In this document: positions 25,449 through 39,046 of the stretch, one piece after another
Numbering within the stretch: position 1 is the first letter of the stretch
Layout of the letters: the number at the start of each line of letters is the position of its first letter
Origin: Klebsormidium nitens
Taxonomy: Eukaryota > Streptophyta > Klebsormidiophyceae > Klebsormidiales > Klebsormidiaceae
DNA length: 64,000 nucleotides
Direction of reading: 5' to 3'
NCBI GenBank assembly: GCA_000708835.1
Contig: DF237142.1
Coordinates: 88,537 to 152,536 of the forward strand
The notes under the pieces: model-generated
What the model was told of the DNA's origin: nothing
The model's database searches: none
What the model saw: only the letters and a program-made list of their open reading frames with translations
Translations under genes and position numbers: made by a program

Positions 25449-28400
25449 ATGGGGAGCGGGGCAGGCCGCGGCAAGTTTAAGAAGGGCCCCACGGGGAGGA
25501 AGAATTTCTCGACGCCAGAGGAAATAGGTGCCCAGGCCATGCCCTTAGCTCTATGCCATTTGCGTCCGCAATCAAAAACCCAAATACTGTAATTCTGCAA
25601 TGTTGCAGTCTTTGTCTGCTTACGGGATGATCTTTTCATGGGTTCAGAACCTATTGGAGTTGTTTGTGGAACTTGGGTATCCGCACTTTTGAAAAGGATG
25701 CAGAGCTTGGTATGCCAAGCTCTTAGAGCGCACTTCTGCATCAATATTGGTAATGGTAGTCTGTTCCGCAGCTTTTTGTTTAGGCTTTGTTTGAGTTCAA
25801 CAGAACCAGAAGACAAGTCTGACTGACCGCAATGACTGGGTCTTGTCAAGGCAATTGCCAGCTCAAACATGATTGTCTGTTTCTTTCTGATTGTTTGTGG
25901 GGTGCAAAAGAGCGCAAGAAGCTGGCCTTCATTGCTGGACCAACTCGGGCAGGGGAAGGCCACAAGCGCTTGTGCACATCCATTTCTCCTTCATTGTACT
26001 TTCAAGGCAATGTCTGGGCCAGTAGAGTTTCTCACCAAGAATTCGTGCGTCTGTCGCCAAAAAGCTCCATTTTGGTTGCTCTTTATGAAAGACTGCGCGC
26101 ACCTGAGTTTTATGCGCACAAGAATCAGGCACTTGCAGGCTTCCCGGGAATTTGCATAGCCTCTTTTTGAGAGGGTCCTTTTGATCGTGCACGAAGGTTG
26201 TAGCATTTTGTTGGCGCCCGTTCTGGCACGTCCTTGTTAGGTGGCAAAACGAGGTCTGCCACCCCTTATGCTTCAACTGCGAGGTAAGGAAGAGGCCAAC
26301 ATGTTTCAGCATGGAAGGCGGAAAAACGAGGACTTAACTGCCCGTCTTTGTCTCTGGGACTCGTTCTGAAATCATTACGCTGCAATTGCAAGCCCCTGAT
26401 CGTGCTGACCCGTGCCAGTATTTCTCTGCAGCGGCCGGTGCCGACGGGCCTCGAAGCGGGTTTAGAAAGAAGGACCCGGTAAGTGTAAAGATGACGGTAC
26501 TGCGCATCCCGCTCCCTTGTTTTAGCGCTGCGCTTGCTGTATAGTCCTGGCGCTCCTCATGTTGCAGCGGGATTTTGACAGTCAGGTGGAGCACAAGTGG
26601 AGCACGAGCATCGGTGGTAGATGTGGTTTTGGCTACAAGCAATCCCAGTCATTCAAGGTTTTGGACTGCCGAGATCGGGTGCCCTCTTCTCACACAGCAA
26701 TGCTCGTTGGGGGGGGTGATTGCCCTGGTGCCCAGTCTAGATAGAAAGCCAAACACGCTGAGCCGTTTGATTGATTTTTGATACACGCTTATCTGATTCC
26801 CCTCAATCGAATCACTCTATATGTACCATACTTCGAATACCTGCCTCTCTTGCTCTTTGCAAAGTCGACGCCTGTTTGCTTCTCAGGAAGAGGTAGAGGA
26901 TGCTGAAGAGGAGGAGGAGGAATCGAGCGAAGAGGAGTCCAGTGAAGAGGAAGACGATGACCAAAAAGAGGTGAGGCGCGGCTGCGCTCTGGCACGGCAT
27001 CAATGTCTCGTGATTCTGGTTGACAAAGAAACGATGGTTGTGACTTTGGAGTATTCAGGCGCTAGCCGGCAACTGAAGCTCTTCGAGCAAGCATCTAGTT
27101 TCTCGAAGTCTGGTTGCAAGAGACTACTGCTTCGAGTAAGGCAAAGGGCCAGGCTTGGTCAGATGCTAGGATCTGTCCGCTGTTTTTCGCTGGCGCATCC
27201 TGGTGCTACCGCTTTCAATCTGGTGTCTTTCCTGAGCTTCTTGTTGGCTGCGAGGTCCTTTGGAGCCCAAGATGACGTCGCGAATCTGCCAGCTGTGTTC
27301 ATGAGCCTTCTGGCCGTGATCAACGAATTGTTTCTGGACAGATTGTCAACTTACATTGAGGTCACTCGCAAAGTATCGTGTTTCGCATCACTGGAATTCC
27401 GAATACGGGAGCCAAGTCATTCTAAGCTATCTCAAATTGGATTCACTGTCGATCTAGCTTTCCTCCAAGGTGCATTCCACACGCTTGCAATCTGCAGAGT
27501 TCATCACAGTTCGTCAGCTTCATGAGCCGATGCCGATGGTGGATGATTTACCAACGAGGGGTTATGGAAAAGAATATACATTTGTGGTTGTGCGAGATCG
27601 GCGGATTGTTTCGCCTTTTTTATGGGCCTTTAGCAGACGAACTCCTGTCCCCTTTTTCGTGCAGAAAAAGGGCAAGGGCGTCCAGAACTTGATAGCCACC
27701 GACAACCCGAACGCGGCCAAGAAGACGACCGTCAAGGCGAAGGACATTGACCTTGCCACGTCGAAGGGGCCCGAGCTCTCACGAAGGGAAAGGTGGGCCA
27801 TGCTTAGTTGTCCCTTGTTTTCTCATCGCGGTGTAGACCATGATTTAATTGAATCCGATCGGGTGTCCTGCGAAAGGTTTCTGAAACCTGGTTTTTGGAT
27901 GCGGGTGAAATAAGCGAAATCGCACAGAGTGAGAATTACAAAGTCAGAATGACTTAGTTTCAGAGGGTTTTAAGAGTGTCAGCCTTCTGGGAACTGACGT
28001 TTGTTTGAATCGTCACGCACAGCTTGAGCAGACCCTGATTTGAGGATTTTTTTCAAGCCGGAAATCACGAGTCACGATCTGCGAGTTACCAAGGGTAAGG
28101 GGTGCGTGTGCTCATGTTACTTCGCTGGTCGAGACAAGCAGTTGAGTCCGAAGAGGACGCAACGAAAGCGCTTTTCTTCTTCAAGTCCCGCAAAGTGGCC
28201 CAATTGAGACTGGCCAAATCTCCCGGCGTATACTCACATGAGGTCCTTCAGGGGCCTCCTCCTTCCAAGAAGACAGCGGGAAGCTCCTCAAGATTAATGA
28301 GAGTACGGGGAAGGACCAGATCCCGGGACATTGAGTTCTTCGGTACTCCAGTCTCACAAGCCCGCCCCTGGTGCAGGGAGGAGCTAGAGAAGCAGCGCGC

Positions 28401-29293
28401 CAAGGAGCGCTACTGGAAGCTGCACGAGCAGGGCAAGACGGAAGAGGCCAGGAAGGACCTCGGTGAGTGTGTTTTGGTAAAAGTACTTTTTAAGAGAGCC
28501 ACGAAGAAAACTGGTCGGGGATTTCTTCATGGGGTAGTTGTTGACGGGAAAGATGCCGTTGTTAAGGTAGCCAGCGGGAAGAGCACTCCGTTCCTTTGCT
28601 AGTTGTGTCTCAGGAGACCATGTTAAAATCTTCCTTTGACAGTCCTCTACAGAGATGACGTCACGCCTTCGCAAGTGGCAAAGAAAGTTGCTGGTATGTA
28701 GGCGTTCAGGTTGTGGGGCAGCGCCTCGCTTCTGCTCATTGGGTTGTTTAGCAAGGAAGACCCCTGTGAACCGTTCCTCGTATGCGGGTGTGGCACAGCA
28801 GGGAACCGTGGGGCATTCTTGAATGAAGTCTTCTGAAAACATGCTGCCGGTTCTTTTACAGAGCGCTTGGCTATCATCCGGCAGCAACGAGAGGAGGCCG
28901 CCAAGAAAAGGGAAGAGGAGAAAGCGGGTGAGTAGGGTTCAACGTACCCTTTGTTATGGACTCACAGATGATGTCCTTTCTTCGCTTCTTGGGTTGTGTA
29001 TCAAGGTGCAGTGCCACGAAGGCCTTCTTACAGAATCAGCATATTTAAATCAGCCGCTGTGGCTGTGTTCCTGCTTGTCGGATCTTGTGAGGAAACGAAG
29101 AGCCAATCGGTGGACTTTCTTAGGATCGAAAGTCTGTGTTACGCATGACAGTCGCCCAATGACGGTGCCATTCGTCAGGGCTGGACCCGCCTGGCCGCAG
29201 CGGCTTAGAATTGGTTGTGCCCTTCGCCTACGCTGACGAGTCTCCTTTTCCTTTTCAGCTCGGGAGGCGAAAGCAGCAGCAACCAAAAGGTAG
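25449..29293 (+). CDS. PDAP1: 28-kDa heat- and acid-stable phosphoprotein (PDAP1/HASPP28 family)
   Basis: Seven small exons: 25449-25527, 26432-26478, 26887-26970, 27665-27792, 28377-28462, 28862-28927 and 29259-29293. They total 525 nt (174 aa), phases agree and introns are GT-AG. The order matches the family: a basic start RGKFKKGPTGRKNFSTPEEI, an acidic run rich in E, S and D (exon 3), then DNPNAAKKTTVKAKDIDL, ELSRREREELEKQRAKERYW, a KTEEARKDLERLAIIRQQRE helix and a Lys/Ala-rich tail. The acidic and charged-helix composition explains its heat and acid stability. Animal homologues bind PDGF-A and eIF4E-type partners; the plant role is little known. Start chosen as the first ATG of the conserved N-terminus. 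Confidence 0.92.
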
Positions 29294-30286
29294 TGCAGTG
29301 GACCTCGTATGATGTGCAACCAAATCGACTTAGAAAGAACAAAGTCTCCTTTATTTACTATGTACAGATTCGTGTCAAATTTTCAGAATGAGTTGCAGTA
29401 CAACCCAAGTCTTCTGCTGTAAATTGTCCTGGCGTCCGCTTGCCACCCTTACTCAAAAATTTGGATGGGATGCACCTTCACAAATGATGAAGCGAAGAGC
29501 TCTCGATATGGCGGTTTGTCGAATGTAAGCCTAATCTGAGTATATAATTCATCATCTATCCACATGCAATGTATCATAATCTGCTGACGGGATCGATGCC
29601 TAGTTGGATGATCGCTTGACCATGATGCACATATATCTCTAACAACCTTTGTGTGCAGTATCCTGGGTCATGCTGCTGCAGCTAGGCGGCCATGCAGCCA
29701 TGCAGCCGTTACATGCATCATGGTATGAGATCACTTTTACTCGCAACTTTAAATAACGGCAGCGCTGATTCAAAAGCTTGTGACCCGCTCGATGTGCAAC
29801 AATCAGTTGTGAATCATTATTCTGCTCGAAGTCCTAGGGCGAGCACCATGCAACTGCAAGTGCTATAACCCACTAACTCGGTGTCCAATGCTTATTCCGT
29901 CAAAAACATGTAACAACAACCGAGTCCTACAGTGATACATTCATCTTTGTTTGGACAACTAGACGCGCATCCAAATCCTACTATAAAACGCATTCTGGAA
30001 GTACTTAGCTTCTAGGGTCCTTCATGCATCCGTGCCTGAATCGACTGGAAAGAATGACTAAACAACATAACTTCGCATATGCTGACTATGCAGATAACGC
30101 TTGAACCAAAAACCTCACATCCTATAAAAGAAATGGCCTCTCAGGAAACATCATTCTACAAATTATCAAGTTTATTGCCCCTCGCTTTCTAGTACCATTC
30201 ACAGGTCTGTGCCTGCATCGCTGACCAGCACTTTTGCGACAGGCGTACCCCAAAGTGTCCACGTTATGTACGACAAAAGGATCCAC
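29294..30286. other. Intergenic between convergent PDAP1-like and VAP27-like genes
   Basis: This is AT-richer DNA holding the 3' ends of both genes. No coding frame, RNA gene or clear repeat was recognised. Confidence 0.5.
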
Positions 30287-33200
30287 CTAAGACTTCCTTG
30301 GAAGCGCAAAACCAATGATTAGAGCGATGACGGCAATAAGCAGCACCAGCATCCACGAAATGCCTCCCCCCGTCCTGGCAGGAACTGTCGTTGTGCCGCC
30401 CGATGATGGCGCCTTCTTTTCCAGATACTGATGCTCGTTCGCCTGCAAAATGGGCAGGAAAGGATCAACCACCATAAGAGTCGACCTAACAATGCAATTC
30501 CAAGGCAAAACGAAGAAGATGGTCAAATCCGTGTGCCAACAGAGCTCAATGAGTCAACCGCTATGGTCGTCAAGAGCATAGTCTCCAAGAACAGAATATC
30601 GACTCCAAACAGGCAGAGCTAGCCCTCTGAACCGAAATGGAGAATCCCAAAGGATGCTGTAGCTATAATGATGAAAGGGCCCTTGAAAGCAATGCACAAC
30701 CCTCCGTTCCTTCTTAAAGTCAGTGCATTCTACTAAGAAGCACAGCAAGAGGTTGCAATTCACAGGCTTCCATGGAGCGTAAGCGCGCAGATATAGTTAG
30801 GGGGGCAGAAGCTTCAGATTGAAGGACCCACCTGTCGTGCCTTGACCTGATGATCCACTGACTCCGCTGGTGTGGTAGCCTTCTGTGACGTGAAAAGCAT
30901 CGTCAGTAAGGGGAGAGTACCAGATTGACTGAACCTCCCAGACGTAAAGCCTCAGCAACAGCACTATATTAAACCAGGCAACCAGAGACACCAACAGAAG
31001 CCAGTTAAGCTTCGGCTGCATACGTCTCACCTCAACATGCAATATGCAGAGGAGGAGTATGATTGAGACCAAAGGGATGCCTTTCCAGTGGCGGCCTCAT
31101 TCACCACCAACAGTTCACAGTGAGCCGAATCAGAGACGGGGCCAGTCTTGCATTGCAATTGCGAGGCTTACTTCTGCGAAGAAGTGCGCGTTGCTGTGGC
31201 TTTCTGGCTCCACGGCCTTGGGAGAGAGGCCCTCCTCTGCTGACTCATTGATGGGGGGAGGGGGGGGCGGGGGGGACACGTACACCACGCGCAGCTTGGT
31301 CTCAGTGATCTCGCGCCCGGACTCCTTGGAGAACTGCAGCGGGCGGAAGAGATGTTCGATTCAATGTGCGCACAATCCGTATCTATGTCTAGCTCTGGCA
31401 ATCTATGAAGTGTCCAAGGCTGGACAAGAAGCATGCACCTGCTCCTCCAGTAGGTTGCCTGAACGCACAGTACTTCAATTCATGCGTGCTCGGCTGGACG
31501 CTCTTGTACAACGTGTTATACGATCGAGTTTCAAGCAATTACATTCTGTTAGAAGCCTTGCTACACCTCTGCTCAAACCAAGCGTGGCCGCCTTCAAAGA
31601 GCAAAGCGATGCATTTTTGCACATTTGCCTTTGTGCCTGATAAACGAATCAGATTCATCAGAGCATTCCGCACTTAACCACATGATAGCGCTCCAGGCTT
31701 CGTGATACATACAGCAAGCTCACGGCGGAAGCGCCTGTGAATAAGGCCTCACCAGCTCTGGGGTGATATCTTTTGGGGAAGCGATGTCAGCGAAGACACT
31801 CTGCACCAGGAACTTGTCCTTGCACTGCATGTCGGGGGGGTACTCGCGCTGCGCCTGCATCGTCACTGCAACGAACAGAGTCTGGAAACTTCAAGAGAAG
31901 TTTTGGAGTGAAGTGCAACTGGACACGAGAAAGAGCTCGCTCAAACTTGCAAGTCCTAAGAAACAAACAAAGTTGGATTGCAATGATGACTTGATCCATC
32001 CGGTTTGCACTAAGCACAGACACAGTTTTCCATGCCAACCACTGCGCGGTCGATAAGAAATGTCAGGACCCCAGCCGTTCTGAACACCACAGCACTTGCG
32101 CTTCTTAGCACTAATCACAGCGCATCACACAGAATCAAAAGCTTACCAGTGACCTCGATTGTGGCGTTGGGGGGCACAATCCCGGTGTTGGGCCGCACAC
32201 AGTACTTCTTGGGGGAGGTCGTCTTGACCTGCAACAGAGAGCACCATACGTGCGTCAGGGGCGCAGCTAAAACAACATTCATAGCTGATCAGTGAGCTGC
32301 CTCATCAAACTATCTCTTGAAATGTAGACAACGAATGCACCGCATCTGCCTTGGCTAGGGACTTGACGTCCTTGTCCACCCTGTAACCTTCTGGTGAGAA
32401 TATCTAGATTGATCTTCTGCTGGAGTGCTACGGAATCAGAAGCTGGATTGATTGTCCTCCTGACAATTTCAACAGGACTTACAATGCTTCCGGCAGTCAA
32501 CTTGATAAATCTTGAGGATGATGCTTCCTCCACAAAGTGCCTCACAAGCATGCTGAGGTGCACATACCTCAAGAAGGATGGGCTCACCTTGAATGCGACA
32601 TTCTTTGAGGTCTGATTTTGCAGCCGGAGGCTTGCAGAAACCTGCTTCTTCAGCTCAACTGCAGAGATGAATCACCGGGTTCAGAGGAGTTCCACATCAG
32701 CAGATTGACTTTATGCGGTAGCTATCTGCCCCCTGACAGCTACCAAACCCTAATTGCACCAAAAGAGAGAGTGTTGGATAGCATGACAAGGTTGGATTGG
32801 CTCCACACCATTACCAACTCGTAACTCCACGGGCAACAAGACACATTCATCGGTACCCAAGAGTTTGTCGGCCTATACACATGACTTCTACAAAGCCCAA
32901 GCCCGTGCTCTCCCCTGAGATCTCAAATGCAGGAAAAGGCCAATAAAGGCAACAAAAACTTGAGGGTGTCATCGAAGACGGCTCATAAAAGGGCACTGCA
33001 TGCACAGCTAGTATAGATTTGCATACAGAAGATACGACCCAGTTTCTGATCGCGACTAAGAATCTGGACATGCTTCAAAGGGAACTTATTTATGTCATTC
33101 CAGATTGAGGACATGCATTGACTAATAAATTGGGATTGAAACTAGCAGATCGAAATGATACAAGGGACAAACACATGCATCTACAAGGCAAGGCAAAGCA

Positions 33201-33584
33201 TAATCATAATCAGCAAAGGCAGAGCAGCCATCACCATCATTCTATCCCATACGTGTAAGGCACCAGTCTTTAAGGCGATATGAGCTGAGAACGGGAACTA
33301 GAGAATTACAACATAATGAATCACTTCCAAGCAACATGAATCTGCGAAGGCAAACTGAGTGCTTGCAGAAGAGATGCTCACGATAGATGATTTCAAACTG
33401 ACTAGTAAAGCAGACGCTTCCACCTTACCAGCATAGATCCGGCTGCATCCATCAGCCTTGCGACCCTGAAGAATTCAATCTCAGCATCCAAGCTGCCTGC
33501 AGTGCATGACAAGGACTTGGTTCGGTAATACTCACATGGAAATTTGAGCTCCCCAGGCTGGATGTTGAGCAACTCCGATGGCAT
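30287..33584 (-). CDS. VAP27: VAP27-type vesicle-associated membrane protein (MSP domain)
   Basis: Seven exons on the minus strand: 33584-33536, 32658-32588, 32228-32147, 31865-31753, 31333-31172, 30882-30832 and 30442-30287. They total 684 nt (227 aa) with consistent phases. The N-terminal major sperm protein domain is intact: PSELLNIQPGELKFPFELKK, then TSPKKYCVRPNTGIVPPNAT (the FFAT-binding face), EVTVTMQAQREYPPDMQCKD and KFLVQSV. A P-rich spacer follows, encoded by a C/G homopolymer near 31250-31275. A short charged linker leads to a C-terminal tail anchor (WMLVLLIAVIALIIGFAL). By family it tethers ER to plasma membrane or other organelles by binding FFAT motifs. A spliceable-looking 68-nt segment in intron 1 would break the frame and was left out. 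Confidence 0.93.
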
Positions 33585-34882
33585 GGCTGCCCTCAGCCCT
33601 TGCCCTGACAAAATGGCAGAAAGCAATCCGATCTAAAATAATCGACTGCACTCCTGTCACGATCTCTAACTACTTCGATCAAGCTTCTCTGCACTTGACT
33701 GCTTGAATTGCAAATGACTCCCAGCAATTGCTTTTGACCAAGAAACCGCGACCACTGCCCCCGGCAAAATGCTTTTCTCTTGCTCGTGAGCAGTCGTTCT
33801 AAGCAATCCCTCACAATCGCTCCGAAAAGCCCGGGTATCCTTTAGGCAGTATCGGGCCTATTTCACAGCACCGACTCGGGAGAGCCCCCCCTGCTACCTA
33901 CTTGATTACAAATACAACACAGCAAGCATGTCAAAGCCCCACAGAGCGGTGCCAGCGCCCCTTGCTGTAGCCTAATAGGAAGCTCTTGAGACTCAGAGAC
34001 TCGGACAACTCGACTCCGAGTCCCGTGCGTGACTGTCAACGACAACAGAGGGGAGGAGCTTGTCTGCCAAACTTTCATATCAACCTGATTCTTAAACCCG
34101 CTTGTTCTCGAAAACCCCTCACGAAACCATGCACGAAACGCGGAGAAATACTGTCTCCTTGGCTTGTCGTATTAAAGCTCGGTTTAATACCTGCGGATGC
34201 ACTACATAACCAGCCTCGCGCAACCACGGTTAGCCCTGACGCTCTCCGAGTTCAATGCATGGTGGTGGAGTGACCTGGATTCGGTGTTGTTCTGCCGCAA
34301 CACTCGAGAGTCACTAGGACTCGGAGCTCTGTAAAATTGTAGTACCGTACTGCTTTTTAATTTCGGCGAAAAATAAATAATAATTATTTGGCCTGCTGAA
34401 AATTTTGAATAATTATCCAAGGGCGATAATGGTCGATAACGGTTGTTTTTAGCAGGTAACGCTGGGTCTGCCGAAAGTCTCAAACGTTTCATAATTAACT
34501 ATTTTGCGTCGAAGGTGCCGATATTAAAAAGCAGTACGGTAGTACCTTGAACGGAAGGGAGGAAAGCCCCCAGCGTCTACTAAAACGTGGGAGTAAAGCC
34601 TCAGCCTCTCACTGGCGCCTCAACTTCATGAATAGCACGTCACGTCTTGCTTCTTTCTGACTCCTACAAAATCTTTGTTTGGAGAAATCTTCCAGAGGGC
34701 TTGCAGTTTAGGCGGCGATTGGTTTAGACGCACAAACAAGCAGACGAGCAACCAAGGGATCTGGGGGCTCATACCTGCGGCAGCCAACTCATTCAGCGGA
34801 TTCTTTGGTTCATCTGATCAGTACATAGTCTGCAATCAATTTTCACTCTGTTAAAAGGCGAACAAGGGCAAATAGAGTACAG
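33585..34882. other. Divergent intergenic VAP27-like / VPS32
   Basis: This 1.3-kb region between two divergent starts should contain both promoters. It is interrupted by the inverted-repeat element at 34343-34541, which would sit in the VPS32 promoter about 340 bp from its ATG. Confidence 0.45.
34343..34541. mobile_element. MITE-like element with TACCGTAC ends (199 bp)
   Basis: TACCGTACTGCTTTTTAAT at 34343 is inverted at 34523-34541, with a few more matching bases inward. The interior is AT-rich and non-coding. If the inverted repeat is taken from CCGTAC, a TA dinucleotide flanks each end, as in Tc1/mariner-type insertions. The ends resemble those of the element at 58965. Confidence 0.7.
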
Positions 34883-37800
34883 ATGGCTGGAAACATGTTT
34901 GGCCGGTTGTTTGGAAAACCCAAGGAGGAGGTTTCTCCTTTGAGTACTCTAGAAAAACTCAACGAGGTGAGCATGACGAGTTTGTAGGCGATGGCTTGTG
35001 GTGAACACTTGCCGTCTTCGGATTTAACGACTCTGTGCCTTGATCAACCTAGGTCATCAGTTGGTCTGTGGTCGAGTCTTCTTAGGATGGACTTTGAGAA
35101 GGCATTTCATTTCAGAAAGAAGGTGCACCCACTTATGTTTGCTCGTAGTCCCAAAAGAGGTCACGAACACCCCTCATTATAAATGCTCATAGATTTGGTT
35201 GGCCCATCCAGAAAGGCTGATCCTCCGTCTTGGGAAATGGCAAAGTGTTCTGGCAGGCTGACTCCATAAGCTCTGAGATTTTGGTGGTTTGGGGCAGAGT
35301 GTTGGGAAGTCCGAAGAGGTTGTTTTGTTCTGCACGTTTGCTCAGAACATTTTTGTTGCACCAGCCAGCTCATGCACGTGCTACTTTCAGATTGTGCCTT
35401 TGACAAGAGCCAGATGCTTCTTGGTGGCCAGATTTCGCAGTTGAGGCCATGCAGGGCAGTCTCTGAATTGCTTCATTGTTGTATGTCATTTTGGTTTTAG
35501 GGTTTGTCCAAGCCTTGCTGTGATTCAGAAGCCCCACTCAGTTTATGCAGATGACACAGGAGACGAATTTGTTCTAAGTATGCCTGTCTGTATGTTAATG
35601 TTCCTCGTGTTGAGAAACTATGTTGCAATTGAATCGTGATAAAACGTGTAAAGATAGATCGAGTTGATATGTTCAGACTGCAGCTCCATTTACAATGTGT
35701 CCTTGTTGCTTGGCTGTAAGTATTGTGGTCTCAAGCGGGACTCTGCTGACTTTTATTTGCTATTACTTGCAGACATTAGAGATGCTGGAAAAGAAGGAGA
35801 ACCTGATGCAGAAAAAGATTGCACAGGAGATGGAGAAGGCAAAGGAGTTCACACGGGCGAAGAATAAGAGGGGTGAGAATGCTGCGCCTGCTCGATGGTT
35901 GGAAGTCCTGTGCTCAGACAGTGCAGAGTTCTGAGCACTGATTTCTGCTCAGAGTCAAGTGGTTCATTGCTATCTGGGGTCAATACTTGCAATTGTGTAT
36001 ACAGGCTGCTCAGCTTTGAGCTGTAGAATTCTGTTTCTTTTTACGTGAAGTTATCAATCTGTCGAAGCTTGAATATTAGCTCAGCAGTGTACGCAAGGCC
36101 TTTATGCATGCGCTGATGGAAAAACTTCTGCTCATGAGATGGATAGCCAAGGCCAGCTTTTAGAAGTAACCTTGTTACATCTCTTTGACTTGCATAAGCC
36201 ACTGTGACTGCGTTTGTTTAACGAGGACATCTTTTGCGCCCTTGTCACATTTTTCATGTTACTTTCGGTTACTCAACTCCGATCATCTCAGCCAGCAAGT
36301 TATGTGAGCCTGAAAGACCTGTGTCCCTCCTACCTGCCCACTCAATAGAACATTTGTCTGTGTCATGAGGTACCTGTGACCCCGTTATGTGTACCTTTTA
36401 AAGAAGAGTTCTAAGATCAGACACTGACACGAGAACGACCCGGAGACAACCGTAGTAGTTTGAAGTGGGTACACTACAAACACTCCTATGTTAACGCCCC
36501 CGTCACTTTCCGGTTCCAAGAGTTGTTGCTGTCCGGCGCGTACATCATTTGATTATGACTATGATCATGGGACCAGGTCGGAGGGCAACGATATTGAGCC
36601 TGCGTTTTTTGGCGAAGTTAATAGCCAGTTCTGGTCCCACCATCGGTATTGACGGTGCCTGGTTTTGTTGCAGCGGCTATACAATGTCTGAAGAGGAAGA
36701 AACTGTATGAGCAACAAGTAGAGCAGCTAGCAAACAACCAGCTTCGGATTCAAGATCAGGTGAGGCGCTCTTGCCCCATCAAGCTGTCCCTTTCTGCAAT
36801 TTAAATTTTCTGGAATTGGTATGTTATGTAGTCGCTGGACCGTGTGCGCCAAGGACAGCTGTGGAAGATTGCTTTCTTTGTCGGGTTGACATGTGGTTGA
36901 GCCGCATCTACGAGGTTCTCAACCTCGTCTTTGTGAATGCAAGTTGGGAATTTCCAGGTCCGCCTAGTCTTCCTCGTCTTACATGTTTAGATTCATCGGT
37001 GCAAACTGTAGACTCCTGGGACGTTGTCCGGAATCTTTTGTGTTTGTCAGATTCACCGTCCACAAATGCAGATTTACTGTGCACTACTCGGATCTACTGT
37101 CCACAATCTGCCTCATGTGAAATGGAAGCCGTTAATCAGACAGGCTAGTCTGGTTCAAAAGAACAGCACCTGAGGTACAGCCTGGTTTTTGTCGGCTCGT
37201 GAAGTCGTCCCCGTTGGCGCCTGTGCCCAGATGATCATGTTGGAGAGCGCCAAGGTGACGACGGAGACGGTGGATGCGCTGCGGAGTGGGGCGCAGGCGA
37301 TGCGGGCGCAGCTCAAGACGACCAAGATTGATGACGTGGACAAGACCATGGACGAAATTAACGAGTCGACTGAGGACATGAAGGCCATCCAGGAAGCGCT
37401 GGCGAATCCTGTGGGCGGCATGGCCGAGTTTGATGACGTGAGCGCGCGCACCCGTTTAGCATCCCATCCTTAGTGTGTTGCGACAGAAGAGCGTGTGGAT
37501 GTTCAGGGTTTTTTTTCGTGTGAGCTGGGAGGATTCACTCAGGGTGTCGTTTATTCAGTCCTGAATTTTATGTGTGCTGGGTCGTGTCCTGGATTGTTTG
37601 ACAGTATTATGCCCTGAGTCGGGTTTCTACTAGCTTGTGGTTTCTCGAATACCCGGGGCCACCGTGTATCGTGCAAACAGTCGACTTTTCTCCGGAGCAT
37701 TTTACAAACCCACAAATTGCAGATCCGAGGGCGATGGGCATGCATGGCTTGTCCAGAGCCATTTCAGAAGCACATGTTCTTTTCGGAGGGGTGTTAGAAA

Positions 37801-39046
37801 TGTCGGAAATGCCGCATGGGTGATCAGTGGGTTTGGCTTTGTGTTTAAACACTCTGGACTCCTCTCCCTGCCTTTCGTTGGTTCCACACGGGAGTTTTCG
37901 CTCCTTTCTTATGCTTGGTAAGCGGGCAGCTAACCGTCTTTGAAGCATACCAGCCCGGTCGAAGGGCAGCAGCTGAGCTGCTGCTCATTTTCGATTAATT
38001 GCCTGTTTGCTGGATTCCCTGCTTCAAATGAAGCTCTCTCAACTCTGGCCTGAGCTTGCCAACAACACACCCTCTCTTCTTTTGAGTATGAACGAACTGT
38101 TCGTCCAAGCCGACCTTGTCATTGACAGACGATTCAATCGCTGACGTTGGTTTGTGTCCCCCCGCAGGACGACCTGTTGACCGAGCTGGAGGAGTTGGAG
38201 GGCCAGGAGCTGGACGAGCAGCTGCTAGCGCCCTCGACCGCCGCGCCCGCCACGCACCTCCCCTCCGTGCCCACCGCCAGGGTGCCCGCACAAGTGAGCC
38301 GCCCCGTCGATACACGCTCTTTCGTTCTGCGTACAGTACCAGCCAACTGACCCACCACAGTATCTGTCAGACTCCATGGTTGGAGTGTGTACTTCTGCGT
38401 TGGCTGTCGGGATAGAGACAAATTGGCTACTCGGTTAACGATAAAATCCGTGGGACCGGCTCGTGGAACCACCGATCTAGGGCGGCAAAGCGGTCCCCCA
38501 GAAGGAAGGACCGGAGCTTTTCTCGATTCCCGCCTCTCTCAGAAGCGCTTTGAAAGCGACGAGGGGCGGACAGATATTGGCGCACTGGTACCGTAGGAAC
38601 AGTCAAAAAGGTGTTTCTGATCCGACCAAGTGAGCAATCCTCGATAATGAAATTGAGAAAGGCCACCATATCTGTGTTTTGATCTTGAGTTCAGTCCTCT
38701 ACATTGAGCGCCTCCTTTTTGAAACTTTTCCAACGGGAAAGTTGGATTTTGTTCTGATGGCTCTGAAAGTTGAAAGTGAAGACGAGGCGGTGACTTGAGA
38801 AAGGGTCGGTTTGAAGTAGGTACCAGGTTTACACGACCTTGCGCGCCCATACTTGGAGCAACGGTCTTGCGTCAATGACATTCTCAGGAGTGAAGGTCTC
38901 AGCCTCCCATAGAAGAGCATCGTGTGTGCTAATACAGATGCTTTCTGACGGCAACCCTATTTGCTTTTCAGGCCGGCAAAGCGCAGCCCGTACGAACCGA
39001 AGAGGACGACGAATTAGCAGCCCTTCAAGCGGAGATGGCACTATAG
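34883..39046 (+). CDS. VPS32: ESCRT-III subunit VPS32/SNF7 (CHMP4)
   Basis: Six exons: 34883-34966, 35773-35872, 36674-36759, 37231-37437, 38168-38293 and 38972-39046. They sum to 678 nt (225 aa), phases agree and introns are GT-AG. The protein is a full-length Snf7-fold protein. It has an N-terminal basic helix (MFGRLFGKPKEE, LEMLEKKENLMQKKIAQEME), a core CLKRKKLYEQQVEQLANNQL, a long helix MIMLESAKVTTETVDALRSG, the DDVDKTMDEINESTEDMKAI hinge and an acidic region (DDLLTELEELEGQELDEQLL). It ends with a proline-bearing MIM2-like stretch (LPSVPTARVP) and a short C-terminal acidic helix (DDELAALQAEMAL). SNF7 polymerises into spirals that constrict and cut membrane necks in multivesicular body formation and cytokinesis. 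Confidence 0.95.

Noticed and set aside
28130-28180. Possible border-duplication copy upstream of PDAP1 exon 5
   Set aside because: Similarity is limited to purine-rich GAAGAGGA-type sequence and cannot be told from composition.
33429-33496. Spliceable 68-nt segment in VAP27 intron 1 (tgcag acceptor, GTAAGG donor)
   Set aside because: Including it shifts the frame before the MSP domain. Skipping it joins KFP directly to FELKK as in the family.
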